Positions 1 through 6,822 of a stretch of 13,478 nucleotides of DNA are shown here, in pieces (positions within the stretch are counted from its first letter, which is position 1; every line of letters starts with the position of its first letter). The DNA comes from Candidatus Eiseniibacteriota bacterium. GTDB lineage: Bacteria > Eisenbacteria > RBG-16-71-46. The stretch lies in the NCBI GenBank assembly GCA_005893365.1, contig VBPB01000042.1:1-13478 (forward strand), in the 5' to 3' direction. The translations under genes and the position numbers were made by a program. Under the pieces are notes generated by a model. The model worked only from the letters and a program-made list of their open reading frames with translations, ran no database searches and was not told the origin of the DNA.

Positions 1-1
1 G

Positions 2-1960
2 ACGGCGAGCCCGGTGTCCCTCTCGGTCGCCGCCTTGGGCGTGAGCGGGGCGTCGCTCACGGTGGACGCCGAGGCGGTCGCCGACCCCTCGGTCGCCGTG
101 CCCACCGTGGTGTCGGTGGGGCCCGCGAACGGGGCCACCGGGATCGACGCCAGCACGTCGATCTTCGTCCGCTTCAGCCAGCGCATCGCCCCGGGCAGTG
201 TCGACAGCGGTGCCGTGCTGGTGGTGAACGGCGCGGTCGCCGGGCGCGCCACCCGCTACGAGGACCAGGAGCGCAGCGTCTTCGTCACGCCGACGATCCC
301 GCTCGCCTACAGCGCGCGCTGCTCGCTCTACCTGCCCGCCGGGCTGAGGGACCAGGAGGGGCAACTGCTGCCCGCGCCGGTGACGAGCGTCTTCACGGTC
401 CAGGCCCCGCCGGTGCTGGCGATCCACTCGGTGAGCCCGCCCTCGGCGCCGGTGGGCTGCCCGATCACCATCAATGGGGACGGATTCAGCAGCATCGCCA
501 CGGTCAACGGCGTCTCGCTCAACGGGCTCCTGACGCCGGTGGCGACCGCGAGCACCGGAGCGCTGATCACCACCGTGCTGACCGGCGCGACCTCGGGGCC
601 GCTCACGGTGACGGTGGGGGCGACCACCAGCGCCCCGTTCCCGTTCGTCGTGCTGCCCGCGAACCCGACCCCGCTCCAGGTGGCGGAGGAGGAGAACGTG
701 CGCTCCGGCATCCAGGCGATCGCCCTGACGCCCGACGGGAGCCGCGCCTACATCACGCTGCCCGGGGCCAATTGCGTGCTGGCCTACGACCTGGTCCAGC
801 GCCGGGTCATGCGGTCGGTCGCCGTCGGGCTCAGGCCCCAGGCGATCGCGATCACGCCCGACGGCCACTACGCCTACGTCGCGAACTCGGGGAGCGACAA
901 CGTCAGCGTCATCGACGTCGATCCGGCCTCGCCGAGCTATCACCAGACGCTCTCGGGGGCGGCCTACCCGATCCGGGTCGGCCACCAGCCCCGCAGCCTC
1001 GCCGTCTCGGCGTTCGGCCCCACCATCCTGGTCGTCAATGGCGACGGCACGCTGAGCGTGATCGACGCGGAGCCGACCCGCGGCACCTTCGACCGCGTGA
1101 CCAAGACCATCGCCACCGGCTCGACCGGGACCGCGATCGTGCTCACCGTGGACGGGGCCCACGCCTACGTGGCCACGGACGGGGGCATCCTGGTGGTCGA
1201 CGTGGAGAGCCAGGCGGTCACCACCACCATCAAGGTCGGCTCCGGCGTGACCAACGTGGCGATCACCGTCGACGGCACGGTGCTGTTCGCGCTCGATCAC
1301 AACGGCTTCCTCAACCTCATCGACATCGCGCCCGGGAGCACCTCCTACAACGAGGTGACCAAGGCGATCAACCTCGGCGCGGGGGCGACCGCCGTGGCGA
1401 TCAGCATCGACGGGACGCTGCTCTACGTCACCATGCAGGACACCAACGTCGCGCTGGGCTTCCAGATCTTCAAGGGCGCGGGCGGCGGCCCCGGCGGCAG
1501 CGTCGCCCCGGGCCCGGCGACCACGCTCACGCTGGTCGACACCGTCGCCGTGGGCGAGGCCCCGGGGGCGATCGCCATGTTCCCGAGCGGCCTGGGCGGG
1601 ATGGTCGTGAACGAGGCCTCGGGCACGGTGAGCTTCCTCGGGTCGGCGATCACGATCGGGGTCGAGCCCAAGCCCGCGCCGGCCGTCGCGTTGGCACTCC
1701 TCATCCATCCGACGCCGAGCCACGGCCCGGTGACGCTGCGCTTCGCGCTGCCGGCGCGGACCAGGGTCGACCTGGACATCTTCGACGTCCAGGGCCGGCT
1801 GGTGCGCCAGGTGGTGCACGAGACGATGCCGCCCGGCTGGCACGCGCTCGAGTGGGACGGCGCCGACCGCTCGGGGGCCGCGACCGGCACCGGCGTCTAT
1901 CTGGTGCGCTTGCGCGCCGAGGGCCGCGAGCTCCATCGCCGCATCGTCCGGCTGCGGTGA
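2..1960 (+). CDS. Secreted Ig-like/IPT/seven-bladed beta-propeller protein with FlgD-like C-terminal domain (5' partial)
   Basis: The reading frame is open to the left edge, so the N-terminus and any signal peptide are missing; a GTG at 14 is only an internal candidate start. Residues below are numbered from that GTG. About 29-128 resemble an SbsA-type bacterial Ig-like domain (GPANGATGID, then VRFSQ). About 131-213 resemble an IPT/TIG fold (SVSPPSAPVG, INGDGF). About 228-549 contain seven YVTN-type repeats (for example AITPDGHYAYVANSGSDNVS) starting near nt 713, 839, 992, 1130, 1250, 1388 and 1565, which fits one complete seven-bladed propeller. About 563-648 are a FlgD-like Ig domain (LDIFDVQGRLV, then GTGVYLVRLRA), the kind found at the C-terminus of surface or secreted proteins in FCB-related bacteria. 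The inferred role is an extracellular adhesion, scaffold or binding protein; no catalytic residues are recognised and the ligand is unknown. A separate promoter precedes the next gene, so this is probably the end of its transcript. Confidence 0.85.
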   Translation, partial: TASPVSLSVAALGVSGASLTVDAEAVADPSVAVPTVVSVGPANGATGIDASTSIFVRFSQRIAPGSVDSGAVLVVNGAVAGRATRYEDQERSVFVTPTIPLAYSARCSLYLPAGLRDQEGQLLPAPVTSVFTVQAPPVLAIHSVSPPSAPVGCPITINGDGFSSIATVNGVSLNGLLTPVATASTGALITTVLTGATSGPLTVTVGATTSAPFPFVVLPANPTPLQVAEEENVRSGIQAIALTPDGSRAYITLPGANCVLAYDLVQRRVMRSVAVGLRPQAIAITPDGHYAYVANSGSDNVSVIDVDPASPSYHQTLSGAAYPIRVGHQPRSLAVSAFGPTILVVNGDGTLSVIDAEPTRGTFDRVTKTIATGSTGTAIVLTVDGAHAYVATDGGILVVDVESQAVTTTIKVGSGVTNVAITVDGTVLFALDHNGFLNLIDIAPGSTSYNEVTKAINLGAGATAVAISIDGTLLYVTMQDTNVALGFQIFKGAGGGPGGSVAPGPATTLTLVDTVAVGEAPGAIAMFPSGLGGMVVNEASGTVSFLGSAITIGVEPKPAPAVALALLIHPTPSHGPVTLRFALPARTRVDLDIFDVQGRLVRQVVHETMPPGWHALEWDGADRSGAATGTGVYLVRLRAEGRELHRRIVRLR

Positions 1961-2006
1961 TCCGCCGCCGCGGCCGCCGCACCGCCGCGTCAGGCGTCCC
2001 GCGCGA

Positions 2007-2036
2007 TTGGGGCCCGCCCGCGTCGCGGGTTAGACT
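2007..2036 (+). promoter_or_regulatory. Putative sigma70-type promoter for yebC
   Basis: TTGGGG (2007-2012) and TAGACT (2031-2036) are separated by 18 nt. They lie about 85 nt before the yebC start in an otherwise very GC-rich gap. The pyrB promoter candidate has the same spacing and a similar -10 box. Position and composition support it; no transcription start is known. Confidence 0.5.
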
Positions 2037-2122
2037 GGGCGCCGCTCCGCGCCGCGCCGCGGCGCGACGACCGCCGGGGCACGCCCCCGCGCCTCCGCCA
2101 CGCTCCACCTTCAGGGACCGTC

Positions 2123-2845
2123 ATGGGACGCATCTTCGAGACGCGCAAGGCCACGATGTTCGCCCGCTGGGACCGGATGTCCAAGCTCTTCGCCCGGCTC
2201 GGCAAGGAGATCACCATCGCGGTCAAGAAGGGTGGCCCGAGTCCCGACGCCAACCCGTCGCTGCGGCGCATCATCCAGAACGCGCGCGCGGCCAACATGC
2301 CCAAGGAGAAGGTCGAGAGCGCGATCAAGAAGGCCTCCGGCCAGGACCAGGCGAACTACGAGGAGATCCTCTACGAGGGCTATGGGCCGCACGGGGTCGC
2401 CGTGCTGGTCGAGTGCGCCACCGACAACCCGGTGCGCACCGTGGGCAACATCCGCCATCACTTCAGCAAGGGCGGCGGCAACATGGGGAGCACGGGCAGC
2501 GTGGCGTTCCAGTTCAAGCGCATGGGCGTGTTCCGCCTGGACCCGGCCGGACTGGACGCCGAGGCGCTCGAGCTCGAGATGATCGACTTCGGCCTGGAGG
2601 AGATGGGGGAGAGCATCGGCGAGAAGGGCGAGGCCCAACTGGTGCTGCGCTGCGGCTTCGCCGACTTCGGCCAGCTCCAGCGGGCGCTGGAGGAACGCAA
2701 GATCACGCCGCGCTCGGCCGAGTCCGAGTACATCGCCGCGACCCCGGTCGAGCTGCCCGAAGAGAAGGCCGCCGAGGTCTTGAAGCTCGTGGACCTGCTC
2801 GAGCAGGACGAGGACGTCCAGCGGGTCTTCCACAACCTGCGCTGA
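2123..2845 (+). CDS. yebC: YebC/PmpR (TACO1) family protein
   Basis: The 240-residue product is of normal length for the YebC/TACO1 family. These proteins have been described as DNA-binding regulators and, in more recent work, as translation factors that help ribosomes through difficult sequences such as proline runs. Family hallmarks are SPDANPSLRRIIQNARAANM and PKEKVESAIKKASG near the N-terminus, then EEILYEGYGPHGVAVLVE, TDNPVRT, GGGNMGSTGSVAF, and an acidic end finishing in VQRVFHNLR. The N-terminus starts MGRIFETRKATMFARWDRMS instead of the common MAGHSKW form, resembling the variant I associate with Bacteroidetes-type YebC proteins. The ATG at 2123 is favoured by AGGGA at 2113-2117 (5-nt spacing) and by the conserved MGR start. 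It appears monocistronic, with a promoter before it and hairpins after it. The family is clear; which of the two proposed activities applies here cannot be read from the sequence. Confidence 0.95.
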   Translation: MGRIFETRKATMFARWDRMSKLFARLGKEITIAVKKGGPSPDANPSLRRIIQNARAANMPKEKVESAIKKASGQDQANYEEILYEGYGPHGVAVLVECATDNPVRTVGNIRHHFSKGGGNMGSTGSVAFQFKRMGVFRLDPAGLDAEALELEMIDFGLEEMGESIGEKGEAQLVLRCGFADFGQLQRALEERKITPRSAESEYIAATPVELPEEKAAEVLKLVDLLEQDEDVQRVFHNLR

Positions 2846-2854
2846 CACACGCCG

Positions 2855-2885
2855 GCGCCCCCCCGGGCGCGGACGCGCCCCCCCG
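2855..2885 (+). terminator. GC-rich alternative hairpins after yebC (possible terminator)
   Basis: Ten bases after the yebC stop, GCGCCC (2855-2860) can pair with GGGCGC (2865-2870) around a CCCC loop. The same GGGCGC can instead pair with a second GCGCCC copy at 2875-2880. The 11-bp unit GCGCCCCCCCG occurs twice, at 2855-2865 and 2875-2885. No T-tract follows, so intrinsic termination is uncertain. Confidence 0.35.
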
Positions 2886-2956
2886 CATCCGGGAGCGGCC
2901 GAGCCACCTGCTCCTGAAAGGGCCCCGCGTTTCACGAGCCCGCCCCCTGCAAGCCC

Positions 2957-2981
2957 GATCTGACCGAGCCAGATCCTCGGT
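2957..2981. repeat. Two interlocked 6-bp inverted repeats upstream of the kinase gene
   Basis: The order is GATCTG, ACCGAG, C, CAGATC, CTCGGT. The first and third blocks are reverse complements, as are the second and fourth; each pair has a 7-nt spacer. The element ends just where a candidate -35 region begins (2981), a plausible place for an operator. As RNA the two stems would be mutually exclusive. No binding protein can be named. Confidence 0.5.
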
Positions 2982-3009
2982 TCTCTTGGACGCCGCTTGG
3001 GGCTATGCT
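2981..3009 (+). promoter_or_regulatory. Possible promoter for the kinase gene
   Basis: TATGCT (3004-3009), in the context GGGGCTATGCTTC, resembles the -10 boxes of the other two candidate promoters here (TAGACT, TAGATT). The matching -35 is weak (TTCTCT at 2981-2986, 17-nt spacer). The stronger TTGGAC at 2986-2991 is too close to the -10 box. It would give a leader of about 45 nt before ATG 3063. Confidence 0.3.
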
Positions 3010-3062
3010 TCTTGGTGGAAGGAACGGCGGCGCCCCCGGTGTCCGCCAAGTCGGGCGAGACG

Positions 3063-5654
3063 ATGATCGGCCGCATCGCAGACTACGAGCTGTTGGAGAA
3101 GATCGGCGAAGGCGGGATGGGGGTGGTCTTCAGGGGCCGCAATCCCCGCCTGGGCAGCATCGTCGCGGTCAAGGTCCTCCTCCACGAGCTGGCTCGCGAT
3201 CCCGAGTACCGGGCGCGCTTCCTGCGGGAGGCCCGCGCCGAGGCCTCGCTCCACCACTCCTCCATCGCCGCGTGCTTCGACGTGGGCGAGGGCGCGCCGG
3301 ACCCTCCGGACCTGCTCCAGCCGGGCAGCCCGGGCCCGCATCCGGAGCGCCTGCTCTACCTGATCATGGAGTACGTGCCGGGGACCGACCTGCACGAGCT
3401 GGTGCGGGATCGCCCGATCGAGATCCCCAGGGTGCTCGACCTCGGCATCCAGATCGCCGCCGGCCTCGAGGCCGCGCACAAGGCGGGGGTGATCCACCGC
3501 GACCTCAAGTCCACCAACATCCGGGTGATGCCCGACGGCCAGGTGAAGATCGTGGACTTCGGGCTCTCGCGTACCGAGCGGCCCGGGTCGTCGTCCGAGA
3601 CGACGAGCCTCGCCACGTCGCAGGGGCGTGTGCTGGGTACCGTGCAGTTCATGGCCCCCGAGCAGGCGCGCGGGCGAACCATCGACCCGCGCAGCGACCT
3701 CTTCTCGCTCGGCGTGATCCTCTATCAGCTCGTGACCGGCCGGCTCCCCTTCACCGGCGAGACGCAGTACGAGGTCGCCAACGCCGTGGCGAGCGTGGAG
3801 CCGCCGCCGCTGGCCCGTTACGCCAGCCAGGTGCCGGACGAGCTGGAACGGGTGGTGCGGAAGCTGATCGCCAAGGACCCCGAGCAGCGCTACCAGTCCG
3901 CCCACGAGGTCCGGACCGACCTCGAGCGCCTCCGGCACGGGAGGGCGGGCCGGGAGCCCGGGTCGAGACCGGCCGCGCGGTTCCGGCGGACCTGGGTCGT
4001 CGCCTCCGGGACCGCCCTTCTGGTGGTCGGGCTGGCCGTGCTGGCCGACCTGCTGTGGCCCCGACCGACGCTCGGGCTCGCCGTCATGCCGTTCGAGAAC
4101 CGCACCGGGGATCCGCGTCTCGACTACCTCGGCGATGGCATGGCCGCCAACGCGATCGCCGACCTGGTGCGGGGCGCGCGGTTCAACGTCGCCAGCCTCT
4201 CGTCGGCCAAGGGTCTCGATCCCGGCCAGCGCAGCGCCGCGGCGGTGGCGCGGGGGCTCGGGGTCCAGGCGGTGGTCGAGGGCTCGCTGCGTCGGGACGG
4301 CGGGATCACGGTCCTCGACGTTCAGCTCGTGGACGGGCGCCGGGGCTTCGTGCTGTGGAGCGACCGGTTCCCGTACGCCCTGAAGGACGCGGCCGAGATC
4401 GAGCGCGAGGCCGTGCGCCAGGTCACCAAGCGACTCGGCGGACGGTGGACCTCCTGGGGGCCCGCCGACCGGACCGTCGCCACGCGGTCGCCTTCCGCGT
4501 ACGACCTCTACCTGCGTGCCGGCGCCCTCCTGGAGGATCCGGACGATCCGCGCGGCCCCGACCAGGCGCTCGAGCACTACGCCCGGGCGCTCGAAGTGGA
4601 TCCGGATTTCGCCCTGGCGTGGGCGGGCGAGAGCCGCGCCCTGTTCAAGATCTGGGACCGGGACAAGACGCAGGAGTCCCTGCGCCGGGCGGAGGAGGCC
4701 GCGAATCGCGCGATCCACATCAACCCGGAGCTGCTCGAGGCCCGCCTCGCGCGCGCCCAGATCCTGCGCGCCACCAGCCGCCACGCCGAGTCGATCCGCG
4801 AGCTGCAGGAGGTGCTGAGGGTGAACCCCAACTGGGACGAGGCCCTGATCCATCTCGCGGCGAGCTACCGAGAGGCCGGCGACCTGGTCCGGGCCCAGGC
4901 GACCGCCCGCCGGGCCATCGCCCAGCGCCCCGGCTACTGGCGCAACTGGGATCAGCTCGGCGCGCTGCTCTTCCGCGGCGCGAAGTACCCGGAGGCCGGC
5001 GCGGCGTTCGGCGAGGTCATCCGCCTGCTTCCCGAGAAGAACCGCGGGTACGAGCAGCTCGCGGCGGTCGAGATGAAACAGGGCGATTTCGCAGCCGCCC
5101 TGGCGGCCTACGACCGGCTGCCGTCCCCGGTCACCAGTGGCCTGCTGGCATCGAACGTCGGCAGCGCCTTCTTTTTCGAGCGGAGGCTCGACGATGCCCG
5201 CCGATACTACGGCCTGGCGATCCACCTCGAGCCCAGGAACCACCGCTGGTGGTGGGCCCTCGGCGATCTCCACCTGCGCGAGGGGAAGCGGGATTCCGCG
5301 CAGGCGGAGTACACCCGGGCGGTGAGCCTGATCGAGGACGTGCTGCACGTGGATCCGATCAACGTGAAGCTCCGGCTCGACCGCGCCCTCTGCCTGGCCA
5401 AGCTCGGCCAGTGCGATGCCGGGCAGGCCGCGCTCGCGGAGGTCGCGGGCCGACTGCCCCCCGGGGATGCCGATTGCGCGCTGCACGTCGCCATGGTGAT
5501 GGCCCTGTGCCGTCACCCGGCCGAGGCGATCGGGGCGATCCGGCGGGCGGTCGACCTCGGTGCCTCGCCCGAGTTTCTCCAGAAGCAGGACGAGTTCCTG
5601 TCCCTCGCCGGCGATGCCAGGTTCCAGGCGCTGACCCGGGTGAAGAAGAGCTGA
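3063..5654 (+). CDS. Transmembrane Ser/Thr protein kinase with TolB-like and TPR domains
   Basis: The 863-residue product is a PknB/Hanks-type kinase. It has a Gly-rich loop (GEGGMGVVF, 15-23), ATP-anchoring Lys37 (VAVKVL), probable alphaC Glu56, HRDLKSTNI with catalytic Asp147, DFG Asp165 and MAPEQ near 197-201; all key residues are present. A Pro-rich insert (about 76-98) lies between the kinase N-lobe and the hinge (LIMEYV). A hydrophobic segment at about 310-332 follows basic residues and is the likely single membrane span. About 333-455 match the TolB/FlgO-like module common in such fusions (LGLAVMPFENRTGDPRLDYL). From about 477 to the end there are many degenerate TPR repeats. The expected topology is cytoplasmic kinase with envelope-side sensor/scaffold. 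ATG 3063 is chosen because MIGRIADYELLEKIGEGGMG is the usual kinase start; the frame opens at TTG 2997 but those 22 residues look like leader. GAT codons are more frequent than in the pyr genes, so the gene may be lineage-specific. Substrates are unknown. Confidence 0.93.
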   Translation: MIGRIADYELLEKIGEGGMGVVFRGRNPRLGSIVAVKVLLHELARDPEYRARFLREARAEASLHHSSIAACFDVGEGAPDPPDLLQPGSPGPHPERLLYLIMEYVPGTDLHELVRDRPIEIPRVLDLGIQIAAGLEAAHKAGVIHRDLKSTNIRVMPDGQVKIVDFGLSRTERPGSSSETTSLATSQGRVLGTVQFMAPEQARGRTIDPRSDLFSLGVILYQLVTGRLPFTGETQYEVANAVASVEPPPLARYASQVPDELERVVRKLIAKDPEQRYQSAHEVRTDLERLRHGRAGREPGSRPAARFRRTWVVASGTALLVVGLAVLADLLWPRPTLGLAVMPFENRTGDPRLDYLGDGMAANAIADLVRGARFNVASLSSAKGLDPGQRSAAAVARGLGVQAVVEGSLRRDGGITVLDVQLVDGRRGFVLWSDRFPYALKDAAEIEREAVRQVTKRLGGRWTSWGPADRTVATRSPSAYDLYLRAGALLEDPDDPRGPDQALEHYARALEVDPDFALAWAGESRALFKIWDRDKTQESLRRAEEAANRAIHINPELLEARLARAQILRATSRHAESIRELQEVLRVNPNWDEALIHLAASYREAGDLVRAQATARRAIAQRPGYWRNWDQLGALLFRGAKYPEAGAAFGEVIRLLPEKNRGYEQLAAVEMKQGDFAAALAAYDRLPSPVTSGLLASNVGSAFFFERRLDDARRYYGLAIHLEPRNHRWWWALGDLHLREGKRDSAQAEYTRAVSLIEDVLHVDPINVKLRLDRALCLAKLGQCDAGQAALAEVAGRLPPGDADCALHVAMVMALCRHPAEAIGAIRRAVDLGASPEFLQKQDEFLSLAGDARFQALTRVKKS

Positions 5655-5671
5655 GCCGGACGACGCCGGCT
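5654..5671 (+). terminator. Hairpin at the kinase stop codon (possible terminator)
   Basis: AGCCGG (5654-5659) pairs perfectly with CCGGCT (5666-5671) around ACGACG, starting at the last base of the stop codon. There is no T-tract. A second, looser inverted repeat, CTCCC (5685-5689) with GGGAG (5701-5705), follows. Position suits a terminator between the kinase and pyrB, but evidence is modest. Confidence 0.35.
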
Positions 5672-5725
5672 ACATCGATGACTACTCCCCGCCGCCGACC
5701 GGGAGCGGGACGTAGATGTTCCTGC

Positions 5726-5755
5726 TTGCGCCACGCCGCCCGCATGGCCTAGATT
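5726..5755 (+). promoter_or_regulatory. Putative promoter of the pyrBC-carAB operon
   Basis: TTGCGC (5726-5731) and TAGATT (5750-5755) are separated by 18 nt, the same spacing as the yebC promoter candidate. A start about 6-8 nt downstream would give a leader of roughly 65 nt that contains the whole PyrR-like hairpin. It also argues against starting pyrB at the upstream in-frame ATG 5716, which precedes this promoter. Confidence 0.55.
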
Positions 5756-5783
5756 ACTCGGCCGACATCGCAACCGCCGTTCC

Positions 5784-5824
5784 GGCTCCTTTAACGCGAC
5801 TCCGAGAGGTCGCGAAGCGAGGCC
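5784..5824 (+). promoter_or_regulatory. PyrR-binding-loop-like RNA hairpin in the pyrB leader
   Basis: Seven base pairs, 5795-5801 (CGCGACU) with 5808-5814 (GGUCGCG), close a hexaloop CCGAGA (5802-5807). This fits the CNGNGA hexaloop followed by GG in known PyrR-binding RNAs. Below it lie the expected 5' CCUUUAA (5788-5794) and 3' GAAG (5814-5817), so CUU (5789-5791) can pair with AAG (5815-5817) with UAA bulged. Flanking GGC (5784-5786) and GCC (5822-5824) may add a base stem. The 3' side includes GAGG (5819-5822), the only good Shine-Dalgarno candidate for ATG 5827. Known for the family: PyrR with UMP/UTP binds such loops, causing attenuation in Bacillus and translational repression in mycobacteria. 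Inferred here: bound PyrR would hide the pyrB ribosome-binding site, since no terminator is seen in the leader. No pyrR lies in the window. Confidence 0.6.
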
Positions 5825-5826
5825 TC

Positions 5827-6822
5827 ATGAACCCGTCCAGCCCATCGTCCGCCCTGACGCCGCCCGGCGCGGGGCGTTTTGCTACCCGGTCCGGCGCCAC
5901 CCACCTGCTCGGGCTCGAAGGTCTGCCGCGCGAGCAGATCCTCGCCATCCTCGACGACGCCGAGCGCGACCTGGCGCGGCTTCAGAAGGACCGCTCGCCC
6001 ACCGACGAGCTGCGGCTGGTCACGGTGGTGATCGCCATGTTCGAGGACTCGACGCGCACCCGCGTCTCGTTCCAGATCGCCGCCAAGCGGCTGGGCGCCA
6101 CGGTCTCCACGTTCTCGAGCCATGGCCTCTCGCTCAGCAAGGGCGAGACGCTGCGCGACACGCTGCGCATCTTCGAGGCGAACGGCGCCGACGTGGTGGT
6201 GGTGCGCCACGCCTCGCCCGGGGCGGCCGCCTACCTCGCCGAGCAGATCGACAGCGCGGTGGTGAACGCGGGCGACGGCATGCACGAGCATCCCACCCAG
6301 GGCCTGCTCGACCTCATGACGCTGCGGCAGGCCTGGGGCGGGAGCTTCGCGGGGCGGCGCATCGCCATCGTCGGGGACATCGCCCACTCGCGCGTGGCGC
6401 GCTCGGCGATCTTCGGCCTGGCGACCGTGGGCGTGGCGGTGACGCTGGCGGGGCCGGCGACACTCATGCCGGCCGAGGTGGAGCGGCTGGGCGGCACGGT
6501 CGCCGCGACCGTGGACGAGGCGATGGAGGGCGCCGACGCGGTGATGGCGCTGCGCATCCAGCGCGAGCGGATGGAAGGGGGGCTCTTGCCCTCGTTCGCC
6601 GAGTACGCGCGCGTCTGGGGGATCGACGCGGCGCGCGTGCGGCGCATGAAGCCCGACGCGGTGGTGCTGCATCCGGGTCCGGTCAATCGCGGCGTCGAGC
6701 TGGCGCCCGACGTGGCCGACGGCGAGCGCTCGGTGATCTTGGACCAGGTGGCCAACGGCGTGGCGGTGCGCTGCGCGGTGCTGCGCCGCTCGGCCGGAGC
6801 GCTGGCGCGGGAGGCGGCATGA
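5827..6822 (+). CDS. pyrB: Aspartate carbamoyltransferase catalytic subunit
   Basis: This 331-residue enzyme makes N-carbamoyl-L-aspartate from carbamoyl phosphate and aspartate, the committed step of pyrimidine synthesis in the cytoplasm. Diagnostic motifs are FEDSTRTRVSF (STRTR at 75-79, carbamoyl-phosphate binding), the catalytic-loop SLSKGETLRDT, HEHPTQGLLD (His155), GDIAHSRVARS, LRIQRERM and HPGPVNRGVE (282-291). The ATG at 5827 is chosen because the protein then starts a short linker before HLLGLEGLPREQI, the usual N-terminus, and because GAGG lies just upstream; the frame opens earlier, at 5716, which is upstream of the promoter. A Ser/Pro-rich N-terminal extension of about 25 residues precedes the core. 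It is the first gene of the operon, overlaps pyrC by ATGA, and has no regulatory pyrI beside it. Pairing with a complete class I dihydroorotase suggests a possible ATCase-DHOase assembly as in Aquifex. Confidence 0.97.
   Translation: MNPSSPSSALTPPGAGRFATRSGATHLLGLEGLPREQILAILDDAERDLARLQKDRSPTDELRLVTVVIAMFEDSTRTRVSFQIAAKRLGATVSTFSSHGLSLSKGETLRDTLRIFEANGADVVVVRHASPGAAAYLAEQIDSAVVNAGDGMHEHPTQGLLDLMTLRQAWGGSFAGRRIAIVGDIAHSRVARSAIFGLATVGVAVTLAGPATLMPAEVERLGGTVAATVDEAMEGADAVMALRIQRERMEGGLLPSFAEYARVWGIDAARVRRMKPDAVVLHPGPVNRGVELAPDVADGERSVILDQVANGVAVRCAVLRRSAGALAREAA

Noticed and set aside
1969..1989. Inverted repeat CGCGGC/GCCGCG after gene 1 as a terminator
   Set aside because: The stem is only 6 bp with a 9-nt loop in almost pure G+C and no T-tract; such pairings are expected by chance here.
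2997..3062. A TTG start at 2997 for the kinase, adding 22 residues
   Set aside because: The extra residues overlap the candidate promoter and leader; kinases of this type usually begin a few residues before the Gly-rich loop, as with ATG 3063.
772..3066. A 764-codon plus-strand open frame spanning gene 1, yebC and the kinase leader
   Set aside because: It is extremely Arg/Gly/Pro/His-rich with no recognisable domain and runs out of frame through well-supported genes; high G+C makes such frames common.
5170..5178. Run TTCTTTTTC in the kinase as a slippery site
   Set aside because: In the zero frame it reads C_TTT_TTC, which does not fit the X_XXY_YYZ pattern because the first three bases differ.
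3003..5516. An 837-codon minus-strand open frame opposite the kinase
   Set aside because: It is a compositional shadow of the kinase codons with no family resemblance.
5716..5826. An upstream start for pyrB at ATG 5716, adding 37 residues
   Set aside because: It lies before the candidate promoter and overlaps the PyrR-like leader; the translated leader has no similarity to PyrB, while ATG 5827 gives the usual N-terminus.
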